A stretch of DNA of 64,000 nucleotides from Bacteroidales bacterium (GTDB lineage: Bacteria > Bacteroidota > Bacteroidia > Bacteroidales > Muribaculaceae), in the NCBI GenBank assembly GCA_015060975.1, contig SUXI01000008.1:62001-126000 (forward strand), in the 5' to 3' direction. Positions 9,156 to 17,176 of the stretch are shown in pieces. The notes beneath the pieces were generated by a model. That model was not told where the DNA came from. It saw nothing but the letters and a program-made list of their open reading frames with translations, and did no database searches. The position numbers were made by a program, and so were the translations under genes. Each line of letters opens with the position of its first letter. Position 1 is the stretch's first letter.

Positions 9156-9584
9156 TTATTTAAATGTCACCATGCGGTTGTATATGAAGTTGACGAGAGT
9201 ATAAACAACATTGCCAAGCAATGTCGCCACGCCATATCCCGAAATGGTAAATATCGTTCCGAGTTCCCATTGTCTGTCGCCAAAATCGTTGGAGTTGAGA
9301 AGAAACACGACAAGTAATTGCAACCCATAGCATATTCCAAACCCCACCGCGAATTTTATGGCTTCACGGCTATATCCTTTTTGTGATTTAAATACCCAAT
9401 TTTTATTCCAGATGAACGAATTTATCAATCCCGCAATATATCCAAGAGCGTTTGAAACGTAGGGATTCACATTGAGTAGTGATTTGCATAAAAAAATCAC
9501 GCCAAGTGTGATGGCAGTATTGAGACATCCCACAAGAATGTATTTGATAAATTGTATCGCTGTTTGTTTTTTAGAAAGTGTCAT
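9156..9584 (-). CDS. GtrA family membrane protein
   Basis: A 142-residue integral membrane protein with four hydrophobic segments, starting with FIKYILVGCLNTAITLGVIF. This matches GtrA-like flippases, which are thought to move lipid-linked sugars across the membrane. FIWNKNWVFKSQ after the second helix is a typical family loop. It lies between the TRIC channel gene and ybaK on the same strand. The substrate is unknown. Confidence 0.85.
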   Translation of the reverse strand: MTLSKKQTAIQFIKYILVGCLNTAITLGVIFLCKSLLNVNPYVSNALGYIAGLINSFIWNKNWVFKSQKGYSREAIKFAVGFGICYGLQLLVVFLLNSNDFGDRQWELGTIFTISGYGVATLLGNVVYTLVNFIYNRMVTFK

Positions 9585-9613
9585 GTTAATTATTTAATCT
9601 TTAACTTAGTGGA

Positions 9614-10231
9614 TTAATCATTGTCGTGCTTGAGGGTGGGAAGTTGCCAAGAGTATTTCACGGCAAGGAATCGCAGTGCGATTACCGTAGTGGCGCATGC
9701 GGTTTGTTGAAATATCTCTGAGCCTCCACACATCATTGATAGCCAATAAACGCCACCACCGGCAAGGCAGGCTGTCGCATAAATGTCTTTACGAAAAAAC
9801 AATGGTTCTTCGTTTATTAAGATGTCTCTAACCACACCACCAAAAGCTCCGGTAATCATTCCCATTGCAATGGCAACCCACATGGGAAAATCAAATGCGA
9901 GTGATTTCTGAATCCCGATAACAACAAAAAGTGCTAATCCGATGGTGTCAAATAAAAGTAACGCACCTAAATGTTTCACCAATGATTTGCGAAATATAAT
10001 AACAAACGCCAATGCTAATCCGGTGACAGCTAAATACCACCATGTTTGCATCCAAAAAACAGGCGCGTCAAGCAATACATCACGCAATGTCCCGCCTCCA
10101 ATGGCTGTGACCAACCCCACAACGTATGCTCCAAACCAGTCAAAGCGCTTGCCTGCAGCCATTCTTATTCCGCTTATGGCAAAAGCGACAGTGCCAATAA
10201 CTTCGATTATGAACAAAAATGTATTATCCAT
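9614..10231 (-). CDS. Trimeric intracellular cation (TRIC) channel family protein
   Basis: A ~205-residue membrane protein made of two homologous halves of the UPF0126/TRIC fold. Each half has a glycine motif followed by RD: IGGGTLRDVLL in the first and TGAFGGVVRDILI in the second. Prokaryotic members are potassium-permeable trimeric channels. I place the start at the ATG at 10231 (MDNTFLF), two bases after the nth stop; an upstream GTG/TTG extension would overlap nth and lacks the hydrophobic start expected. Confidence 0.88.
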   Translation of the reverse strand: MDNTFLFIIEVIGTVAFAISGIRMAAGKRFDWFGAYVVGLVTAIGGGTLRDVLLDAPVFWMQTWWYLAVTGLALAFVIIFRKSLVKHLGALLLFDTIGLALFVVIGIQKSLAFDFPMWVAIAMGMITGAFGGVVRDILINEEPLFFRKDIYATACLAGGGVYWLSMMCGGSEIFQQTACATTVIALRFLAVKYSWQLPTLKHDND

Positions 10232-10233
10232 TT

Positions 10234-10878
10234 TTATTGTTTTTTTTCTTGTTGATAGAATCGGCACACCGATGTCAGTCCGCAATTAAGGCAATCGGGT
10301 TTTCGTGCTTTGCACACATATCGACCATGAAGAATGAGCCAATGGTGAGCCAATGGTATTATTTCGTCGGGGATATTTTTACACAATGTACGTTCCGTTT
10401 CCAATGGCGATTTGCTGTTGGAGGTGAGTCCAATTCGTTCACTTACTCTGAACACATGAGTATCTACAGCCATTGCCGCTTTGTTGAAAACTACGGCAAG
10501 CATTACATTGGCGGTTTTGCGACCTACACCGGGCAACTTGGTCAAGGCATCAATTTTGGCAGGTATTTCACTGTTGAAATCCTCCACAAGCATTTTTGCG
10601 GCACCTATAAGGTGTCGGGCTTTATTGTTGGGATATGAGCATGATTTTATCAGCTCGAAAACCTCATCAAAATCGGCATTTGCAAGGTCCTCGGGTAAAG
10701 GGTAACGTTTGAATAGCCCGGGTGTGATTTGATTCACGCGTTTGTCGGTGCATTGTGCCGACAAAATGACTGCAAGCAATAAATGAAACGGAGTGTCATA
10801 GTGTAACTCCGTTTCAGCTATAGGCATTGAATTGTGAAACCATTCGATAACCTTTTCGTATCGTTGCTTTGTAGTCAT
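10234..10878 (-). CDS. nth: Endonuclease III
   Basis: A 214-residue base-excision repair enzyme that removes oxidised pyrimidines and cuts at the abasic site. The helix-hairpin-helix LPGVGRKTANVML holds the Schiff-base lysine (Lys121), followed by catalytic Asp139 in VDTHVFR. The C-terminal [4Fe-4S] cluster has all four ligands, Cys189, Cys196, Cys199 and Cys205 (CX6CX2CX5C). It lies 21 bases downstream of pheS and is followed directly by the TRIC gene. Confidence 0.95.
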   Translation of the reverse strand: MTTKQRYEKVIEWFHNSMPIAETELHYDTPFHLLLAVILSAQCTDKRVNQITPGLFKRYPLPEDLANADFDEVFELIKSCSYPNNKARHLIGAAKMLVEDFNSEIPAKIDALTKLPGVGRKTANVMLAVVFNKAAMAVDTHVFRVSERIGLTSNSKSPLETERTLCKNIPDEIIPLAHHWLILHGRYVCKARKPDCLNCGLTSVCRFYQQEKKQ

Positions 10879-10899
10879 TCTATGGTTTTGAGATTGTAA

Positions 10900-11922
10900 T
10901 TAGTGCGCGCTTTGGAATTCATCGAGGAAACGGGTGTCGTTTTCCGAGAACATGCGCAAGTCTTTTACCTGATATTTGAGGTTGGTGATGCGTTCTACAC
11001 CCATACCAAGCGCAAAACCGGTAAATTCTTTGCTATCTATGCCACATGCTTCAAGCACATTGGGGTCAACCATTCCGCAACCGAGAATTTCAACCCATCC
11101 GGTGTGTTTGCAAAATGAGCATCCTTTGCCACCACAAAGGTTACAAGAGATATCCATTTCGGCCGAGGGCTCGGTAAATGGGAAATAACTTGGTCGAAGA
11201 CGAATTTGAGTCGCAGGTCCAAACATCTCTTGTGCGAAATATAAGAGTGTTTGTTTTAAATCGGCAAATGATACGTTGCGGTCAACATAAAGTGCTTCAA
11301 CTTGGTGGAAGAAACAATGTGCGCGGGCCGAAATAGCTTCGTTGCGATACACACGCCCCGGGCAAATGATGCGAATGGGCGGTTGGGTCTTTTCCATCAC
11401 ACGGCTTTGAACCGATGATGTGTGTGTGCGAAGAAGCACATCGGCAGGGTCGCGTTGAATGAAGAAAGTGTCTTGCATGTCACGGGCGGGATGGTCGGCA
11501 GGGAAATTCATTGATGAGAATACATGCCAGTCATCTTCTATTTCGGGGCCATCGGCAATAGAAAATCCTAATCGTGAAAATATTGAAACTATTTCGTTTC
11601 TCACCAACGAAAGCGGATGTCGGGTGCCGAGTTTAATAGCAGACGCTGTGCGACTTAAATCCAATCCTTCAACGGCTGTGTCAACCGATTCCACTGCATC
11701 ACGCAACGCATTTATTTTATCAGTGGCAATATTCTTTAACTCGTTAAGAGCTTGTCCCATTGCTTTCTTTTGTTCAACAGGCACATTTCTGAAGTCATTA
11801 AACAATAATGACACTTCACCTTTTTTACTTAGATATTTAATGCGCAAAGCTTCAACCTCGGCGGCATTGCTTGCTGTTAAGCCCTCTATTTGAGCTTTTA
11901 GGTTATTTATTTTTTCTAACAT
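10900..11922 (-). CDS. pheS: Phenylalanyl-tRNA synthetase alpha subunit
   Basis: The 340-residue catalytic subunit of phenylalanyl-tRNA synthetase, which charges tRNA(Phe) as an alpha2-beta2 tetramer with PheT. An N-terminal coiled-coil (residues ~1-90) precedes the class II core: motif 2 region VYRNEAISARAHCFFHQVE, and motif 3 GFALGMGVERITNL near the C-terminus. FTEPSAEMDI is also conserved. pheT is not in this window. It heads a seven-gene minus-strand run down to 6639. Confidence 0.95.
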   Translation of the reverse strand: MLEKINNLKAQIEGLTASNAAEVEALRIKYLSKKGEVSLLFNDFRNVPVEQKKAMGQALNELKNIATDKINALRDAVESVDTAVEGLDLSRTASAIKLGTRHPLSLVRNEIVSIFSRLGFSIADGPEIEDDWHVFSSMNFPADHPARDMQDTFFIQRDPADVLLRTHTSSVQSRVMEKTQPPIRIICPGRVYRNEAISARAHCFFHQVEALYVDRNVSFADLKQTLLYFAQEMFGPATQIRLRPSYFPFTEPSAEMDISCNLCGGKGCSFCKHTGWVEILGCGMVDPNVLEACGIDSKEFTGFALGMGVERITNLKYQVKDLRMFSENDTRFLDEFQSAH

Positions 11923-11947
11923 TGCAATGATTGTTTTTTTCTTTGCG

Positions 11948-11955
11948 CAAATTTA
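11948..11955 (-). promoter_or_regulatory. -7 element of the pheS promoter
   Basis: CAAATTTA on the plus strand reads TAAATTTG on the minus strand, a perfect match to the Bacteroidota TAnnTTTG box, 26 bases upstream of the pheS ATG. A good -33 box is not evident. The divergent gene has its own box at 12000. Confidence 0.45.
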
Positions 11956-11999
11956 CAAAAAAAATAGCTTATAACGGTTAATTGCAATCATAATCATTG

Positions 12000-12007
12000 T
12001 ATCTTTG
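12000..12007 (+). promoter_or_regulatory. -7 element for the DUF456-tilS operon
   Basis: TATCTTTG, a perfect TAnnTTTG match, 18 bases before the ATG at 12026. The nearest TTG (11982-11984) is only 15 bases away, shorter than usual. Confidence 0.45.
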
Positions 12008-12025
12008 TGAAATAAAATTGATTTT

Positions 12026-12508
12026 ATGACAATATTTTTATTGATATTAAGTGTGGCGTGTGTGGTAATCGGTGTGTTGGGATGCGTCATTCCTGTGTTG
12101 CCCGGTCCGCCATTATCCTATGTGGGGTTATTGTTGCTCCATTTCTCTGATAAATATGAAGTAAACACAACAACTTTGTTGGTGTTGCTGGTGTTGGTTA
12201 TAATCGTGTCGCTACTCGATTATTTAATACCCATGTGGGGTAGCAAATATTGTGGCGCAAGCAAGTGGGGAACGAGAGGAAGCCTTATCGGTACATTTAT
12301 AGGATTGTTTTTTATGCCGTTGGGTATAATTTTAGGCCCTTTTTTGGGAGCTTTGATTGGAGAAAAAATAGGTGGTTCCAATACAGGAAAGGCTGTAAAA
12401 TCGGGTTTTGGAACTCTTTTGGGGTTATTGGCCGGCATAGTCTTTAAATGTGCGTTGTGTGGATATATAACATGGGTTTTTATTGAAACATTAATCGTTG
12501 GCGCTTAA
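12026..12508 (+). CDS. DUF456 family membrane protein
   Basis: A 160-residue hydrophobic protein with four or five membrane spans. The first span contains the conserved GVLGCVIPVLPGPPLSYVG motif and a later segment has GTFIGLFFMPLGIILGPFLG followed by GALIGE, both typical of DUF456. Glycine-rich helices suggest a small channel or a glycine-zipper membrane protein; function is unknown. tilS starts nine bases after its stop, so they share a transcript. Confidence 0.85.
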   Translation: MTIFLLILSVACVVIGVLGCVIPVLPGPPLSYVGLLLLHFSDKYEVNTTTLLVLLVLVIIVSLLDYLIPMWGSKYCGASKWGTRGSLIGTFIGLFFMPLGIILGPFLGALIGEKIGGSNTGKAVKSGFGTLLGLLAGIVFKCALCGYITWVFIETLIVGA

Positions 12509-12517
12509 AGGTTGAAG

Positions 12518-13870
12518 ATGCATTTGATGGAAGAACGCATATTGAAAAATATTCAGCGATATGAGTTGCTTAATGATAACGATGTGATTATTGTGGCGTT
12601 GAGTGGCGGAGCCGATTCGGTGGCGTTGTTGGCAGTGCTTGTGTCATTGGGATATAAATGTGTTGCGGCACATTGCAATTTTCATCTTCGAGGGGAGGAA
12701 TCTGATAGAGATGAGGCTCATGCACGGTTGGTCTCAACCGAGCAGGGAGTGGAATGTGAGGTTAAACACTTTGATGTATCGGTTTATGAGAATGAACATG
12801 GGGTTTCAACCGAGATGGCATGTAGGGAATTGCGATATGCGTGGTTTGAACAATTGCGTGTGGAATATAATGCGCAAGCCATCGCTGTAGCTCACCATCG
12901 TGACGATGATATAGAGACGATGTTTCTTAATTTGCTTCGCGGTAGTGGTATAGCCGGCGTGGCTGCAATGAAATGGCGCAATGGATATGTGGTGCGTCCC
13001 ATGCTCAATTCCTCTCGCAATGATATAGAAATGTATTTGGAAGCTCGTGGTTTAAAATATATTGTAGATAGCACAAATGCCCAAATTAATTATAAACGCA
13101 ATAGGCTGCGCAACATAGTGTTGCCTGCTTTGAGAGAAATGTTCCCCAATGCCGATGAAATGTTGGCAAAATCATTGTCGCATTTAAAAGAAAATCGGGA
13201 AATATACAATAGGTTGGTGGCACAAACAACCGAGCGTTATCGCCAAGGCGACATAATAAACCTTATGGAAATGGTTGAAACGGCTCCCGCTCCGGCTACA
13301 ATGCTTTATGAAATGCTATATCCCATGGGGTTTAACATCACACAAGTCAATGCTATTGTTGACATGGTGGGGCAGTCGGGTAAAGTTTTCTATGCACGTC
13401 AATGGGTGGCGGTGGTTAATCGCCGATGGTTGCAGATAGTGCCTGTTGCCGAATTTGAAAATGACGACGCATATAATGTCGATTTGTCGCAAGATGTGGT
13501 ATCACCCATTCAGTTGCAAATAAAAGAGATTCCTACGCAAGAGTTTAAGCCTGTTAAAGATGACAACGTGATATATCTTGACGCAAAAGTGCTTAGCGAT
13601 GATGCGCATTTCGTGATTAGACGTTGGCGCAATGGCGATCGCATAGCCCCATTTGGCATGAGTGGCACAAAGAAACTTAGTGACCTGTTTAGTGATGCGA
13701 AACTATCGGTAGCCGAGAAACAACGGGTATGGGTTCTTGAACGCAACAATGAAATATTGTGGGTAATAGGAATGAGAGCGTCACGACATTTTAAAGTCAC
13801 AAAAAACACAACATCGGTGTTACAAATCAAAGCACTTTATAGAAGTTCTCTTAAAAGAGATTTACAATGA
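12518..13870 (+). CDS. tilS: tRNA(Ile)-lysidine synthase
   Basis: A 450-residue enzyme that attaches lysine to cytidine 34 of tRNA(Ile2), changing its anticodon from CAU to LAU and its identity from Met to Ile. The PP-loop ATPase motif SGGADS is at residues 29-34, with AHCNFHLRGEESDRDE and HHRDDDIET further along, all classic TilS features. The C-terminal domain (about 365-450) carries RRWRNGDRIAPFGM. I chose the ATG at 12518 over a TTG six bases upstream; an AAAGG stretch precedes it. Confidence 0.93.
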   Translation: MHLMEERILKNIQRYELLNDNDVIIVALSGGADSVALLAVLVSLGYKCVAAHCNFHLRGEESDRDEAHARLVSTEQGVECEVKHFDVSVYENEHGVSTEMACRELRYAWFEQLRVEYNAQAIAVAHHRDDDIETMFLNLLRGSGIAGVAAMKWRNGYVVRPMLNSSRNDIEMYLEARGLKYIVDSTNAQINYKRNRLRNIVLPALREMFPNADEMLAKSLSHLKENREIYNRLVAQTTERYRQGDIINLMEMVETAPAPATMLYEMLYPMGFNITQVNAIVDMVGQSGKVFYARQWVAVVNRRWLQIVPVAEFENDDAYNVDLSQDVVSPIQLQIKEIPTQEFKPVKDDNVIYLDAKVLSDDAHFVIRRWRNGDRIAPFGMSGTKKLSDLFSDAKLSVAEKQRVWVLERNNEILWVIGMRASRHFKVTKNTTSVLQIKALYRSSLKRDLQ

Positions 13871-13882
13871 ACACATAAACAA

Positions 13883-13917
13883 GGAGGAGTGTCAAATCAA
13901 TGCATTGACACTCCTCC
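13883..13917. terminator. Bidirectional terminator between tilS and the serpin gene
   Basis: A perfect 13-bp stem GGAGGAGTGTCAA (13883-13895) / TTGACACTCCTCC (13905-13917) lies between two converging genes. T-runs on either side are weak. Confidence 0.65.
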
Positions 13918-13945
13918 GGCTGCATACACACGGTTATAAAACGAG

Positions 13946-15175
13946 TTAAAGATTTTCGATTTTTCCGATAAAGAGAATAGCGCCGGAACTTTGCTCGGTG
14001 AGAGCAAACATAAACGGGCGGTCGAGAGTGAATGATGGGAGCATATTTGCCATTATGTCATTAACTATGCCTGATGCGGAAGCCGCGGTGGCCCCATTCT
14101 CGTCAATTTCAAAATAATTGCTTTGAAATGCCCCTGTCATAGATATTGAGTTGGGCGACATCTTGGAGAAATCGGCAAAATTGCCATCAAACGCCATTTT
14201 AATCCCCATTTTTTCGTATATAGGTTTCATGTCAAGACGCATCTTTAATGAGAACTTGGGGAGTTTTATGGTCGCGTTACCATTTTGAGAGAAATTAGAG
14301 ATGATATATTCCCATCCCGATGTCTTGATTTCATTCACACAATCATCAAATGTTTTATCGGCGTTTGGCAAGATAAACCGTGCGGCGTATGCTCCATTGC
14401 CAAAGTCGAGACTTGCCATTGTAAAATTTTGAGCCGTTGTGTATTTAATCTCCTTTGTCCCTTTCATAAAATCAACTGCAGAAATATCTCCGTCAGAGGA
14501 ATGGAACAGCCCTTTATAAGTGTCTTTTTTGTCAAATTTATCACTCCATTCACCATTGAAATACAGGGCGTTTACTAACACCGTCGCTGTCAATCCGGTT
14601 ATATCACCGGGTTCAAACAAATCATCGATATATCCGTTTGTTTTATTTGAACACCAATCATTTATTTGCTCCACGGCATTGGTGGCGTCCAAGGGCATCA
14701 CTTCGGCATCGTAGTATGTGTTTAAACTTGTGATGTAATCGTCGAGAATATCAAAAGAATTGTTATACCATATTGAATTTGCTATTGACACAGTGGTTTT
14801 GGCATCAAGTGATCTGAGTTGGTTTGAGAGTTTTTGCATATAACCGTTTACATCAGCTTCATCGAAATTTTCAAATCCAAACGCATTTAAAATTTCGTTG
14901 CGGGTATCTCCGCAAGCACCGTCGGCAGTCATGCACATGGCAAAAGACGCGCTCAATGGTGATATTATAGAGTTGCCGCATTCGTATAATGTGTTCCCAA
15001 ACATATTCCAGGCAAAAGCGTTGTTTTGTTTTGCGACAACCAATTCACCATTAGTGAGATTGATTGATTTTAATTCCGATTTGGCACTGCCATTTGGATT
15101 ATTATCATCCTCACAACTTGCAAAAGAGAAACATGCCAAGGCAATTATTAATGCCGAAAATAATCTTGTTTTCAT
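13946..15175 (-). CDS. Serpin family lipoprotein
   Basis: A 409-residue serine protease inhibitor with a lipoprotein signal (CFSFASC, lipid on Cys ~21), so it is probably anchored in an outer membrane leaflet. Serpin landmarks are clear: NIMFG-type N-terminal helix region with SPLSASFAMCM, ANSIWYNNSF, VLVNALYFNGEWSDKF, the hinge DENGATAASAS, and the C-terminal DRPFMFAL followed by ILFIGKIENL. The intact alanine/serine hinge suggests an inhibitory serpin. By alignment with alpha-1-antitrypsin the P1-P1' bond would be near Met-Ala. Gut bacterial serpins are thought to block host or rival proteases. Confidence 0.9.
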   Translation of the reverse strand: MKTRLFSALIIALACFSFASCEDDNNPNGSAKSELKSINLTNGELVVAKQNNAFAWNMFGNTLYECGNSIISPLSASFAMCMTADGACGDTRNEILNAFGFENFDEADVNGYMQKLSNQLRSLDAKTTVSIANSIWYNNSFDILDDYITSLNTYYDAEVMPLDATNAVEQINDWCSNKTNGYIDDLFEPGDITGLTATVLVNALYFNGEWSDKFDKKDTYKGLFHSSDGDISAVDFMKGTKEIKYTTAQNFTMASLDFGNGAYAARFILPNADKTFDDCVNEIKTSGWEYIISNFSQNGNATIKLPKFSLKMRLDMKPIYEKMGIKMAFDGNFADFSKMSPNSISMTGAFQSNYFEIDENGATAASASGIVNDIMANMLPSFTLDRPFMFALTEQSSGAILFIGKIENL

Positions 15176-15228
15176 GTCAGTAAAATTTATCTGTTAGTAT
15201 GTCTAATCTATTTAATGCCTTGAATATG

Positions 15229-15513
15229 CTATTGCTTGGTAAATGTTATGTCAAACATTGTTATTTTATTCCCTTTTATTTTATATGAATCTTTACCATC
15301 AACAATTAAAGTCCCATTGTCATAAGTGTAATTGTGAATATAATGGGTTTTTCCGTTGCTCAATAATGGATCATAATTTACATAACGTTGGTTGTCGATA
15401 GTGGCATTTAAATTGTCGGGATCGGCTATCCAACGTGTTCCCACTAATTTATTGGGGACTTCGGGATCGACGACCGGAGAGGGTTCATTGTCGTTGTCGG
15501 AACAATATACCAC
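15229..15513 (-). CDS. Small lipoprotein, 5' end frameshifted
   Basis: The open frame gives 94 residues beginning at a GTG (VVYCSDNDNEP), with a lipidation-type Cys followed by an acidic linker and a beta-rich C-terminal domain ending MFDITFTKQ. An ATG at 15557 sits about 42 bases after a good promoter but is in another frame. Adding one A to the four-A run just after that ATG (plus-strand T run 15551-15554) would give MKNFKIAFIVTYSTTVVYC joined to the rest, a normal lipoprotein signal. The gene is therefore either frameshifted, phase variable, or affected by a sequencing error. Function is unknown. Confidence 0.6.
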   Translation of the reverse strand: MVYCSDNDNEPSPVVDPEVPNKLVGTRWIADPDNLNATIDNQRYVNYDPLLSNGKTHYIHNYTYDNGTLIVDGKDSYKIKGNKITMFDITFTKQ

Positions 15514-15598
15514 TGTGGTGGAATAAGTAACAATAAAAGCAATTTTAAAGTTTTCATAATTAGCGTAGTATTTATGGTCGTTAATAATAAGACAGCGA

Positions 15599-15629
15599 CA
15601 AAGCTATATCATAAAGTGTGAATCCACAA
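15599..15629 (-). promoter_or_regulatory. Promoter for the small lipoprotein
   Basis: Read on the minus strand: TTG (complement of 15627-15629), 20 bases, TAGCTTTG (complement of 15599-15606). The surrounding 15613-15695 forms a long imperfect inverted repeat whose outer arms AAAGTGTGAAT/ATTCACACTTT are perfect, overlapping the promoter; it may be the LRR gene terminator or an operator. Confidence 0.5.
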
Positions 15630-15740
15630 GTGAAATTACACTATATAACATAATATAGATTTATATAGTATAATAACAGTGTAAATTCACACTTTTTGCG
15701 TTAATAATGATTTGACCGATATAATTTTAATTAAAATTCA

Positions 15741-17123
15741 TTATTTAACAATGACTTTTGTTGCTTTTTCGTCTTGTATTTTGATGAATACTCCGTTGTG
15801 AGGGTTGTCCACTTTTCCCCCTTGTAGGTTATAGTATTCGATAGGTGAGTCATTAGTGTCATATTCTATTCTATCGACAGAACTGATTGGATTAATTGAC
15901 GAAAATTTTTCCCAAATAGGGGCATTGCGATATGCATCTTCGCTACCAGCAGGAACATATAAAGAACAGTTGTTAAAACTTACAAAAGCAAGATATTCAC
16001 ATTTGGGTGGTATTGGATTTAAACAGGTAATGCACTCTAAAGAAACATTGTAAAATGCTTCAAGTCCAATATTAGTAACTTTCGCGGGAATAACAATAGT
16101 GTCTAATGAAGAACAAGAATGAAAAGCGCCATTTTCTATAATGGTTAAATTATCGGGTAGAGTTACATGTTTTAAATTGCTGCATGATTGGAATGTTCTA
16201 CTTTTTAGAATCTTAATGGAGTTAGGGACATTGAATGAAGTGAAATTACACCCTAAAAAAGCATATTCACCTATTTCGGTTATGGAGTTAGGAAGCTCGA
16301 TATTTGAGATTAAATTATAAGCGAACGCCAATGCTCCGATTTTTTTAGTTAATGGAGGAAGAGGTGGAATAGAATCAAGCTCACAATCTTTAAATAGCTT
16401 TTGAGGAATTTCAGTAATTGAATCATTCCATATGATATTTTTTAGATTAGGTGTTTTATAAAATGGACCATAGGAATCATTATTTGAAATGAATAGGTTC
16501 TTTGGAATGGCTAATGTCTCTAAATTTGTTGTTTTCTCACAAATATGTGAATTTAGAATTATAGCTTCGGGATTAGGAGCTGAAAATACCAGTGAATTTG
16601 GATTGTAAAAAGCTTCAGTACCAATAATAATATTGGGCGATTTTATTTCAAAATCAGTAATATCTGTTCGGTAAAAAGCACTTCTATATATTTTAATAAC
16701 CGATTCAGGAATCTCATATTCTCCATTTAATCCCGAATAGGAAAATGCATTTACTCCGATTGTCTTTATTGAATTGGGTAGGGGCGCTTTTGTTAGATTT
16801 TCACAATGAGAAAAGGCACTGTATCCAATGCTGTCAATTGAGTTTGGAATTATTACTTCATAAAGTTTGCCACTATTGAAAGAATAATCCCCAATAAATG
16901 TAATAGCATATGTTTTGCCATTATAACTTACTAATTGAGGAATTTCAACAATGCTATCATTTTTACATAACGCATATTTAATCCCAACTTCACTTTCGGT
17001 GTTGTCGCGTAGTGAGTATTCAAAGATGGAGTCGGAAAATGAAAGCGTATTTTGAGACGAGCCATAAAACTGAACTATGGTTACAAATAAAAGTAGTAAA
17101 ATGTGTTTTGTTGTTGATTTCAT
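15741..17123 (-). CDS. BspA-like leucine-rich repeat exported protein
   Basis: A 460-residue exported protein with a signal peptide (to about residue 24) and LRR_5 (BspA/TpLRR) repeats over residues ~60-390. Units of roughly 23 residues carry the pattern 'IPNSIDSIGYSAFSHC'. The C-terminus (IEYYNLQGGKVDNPHNGVFI, ending KVIVK) looks like a type A sorting domain for type IX secretion. Such proteins decorate the surface and may bind host matrix or glycans; the actual ligand is unknown. A larger relative lies at 44553-47624. Confidence 0.85.
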   Translation of the reverse strand: MKSTTKHILLLLFVTIVQFYGSSQNTLSFSDSIFEYSLRDNTESEVGIKYALCKNDSIVEIPQLVSYNGKTYAITFIGDYSFNSGKLYEVIIPNSIDSIGYSAFSHCENLTKAPLPNSIKTIGVNAFSYSGLNGEYEIPESVIKIYRSAFYRTDITDFEIKSPNIIIGTEAFYNPNSLVFSAPNPEAIILNSHICEKTTNLETLAIPKNLFISNNDSYGPFYKTPNLKNIIWNDSITEIPQKLFKDCELDSIPPLPPLTKKIGALAFAYNLISNIELPNSITEIGEYAFLGCNFTSFNVPNSIKILKSRTFQSCSNLKHVTLPDNLTIIENGAFHSCSSLDTIVIPAKVTNIGLEAFYNVSLECITCLNPIPPKCEYLAFVSFNNCSLYVPAGSEDAYRNAPIWEKFSSINPISSVDRIEYDTNDSPIEYYNLQGGKVDNPHNGVFIKIQDEKATKVIVK

Positions 17124-17176
17124 AATAGTATGTATTAAATGTTTAATAACAAAAAAACGATAATTTGATTAAAATA

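Noticed and set aside
10219-10638. 139-aa plus-strand ORF opposite nth
   Set aside because: Antisense shadow of the nth coding sequence, without recognisable motifs.
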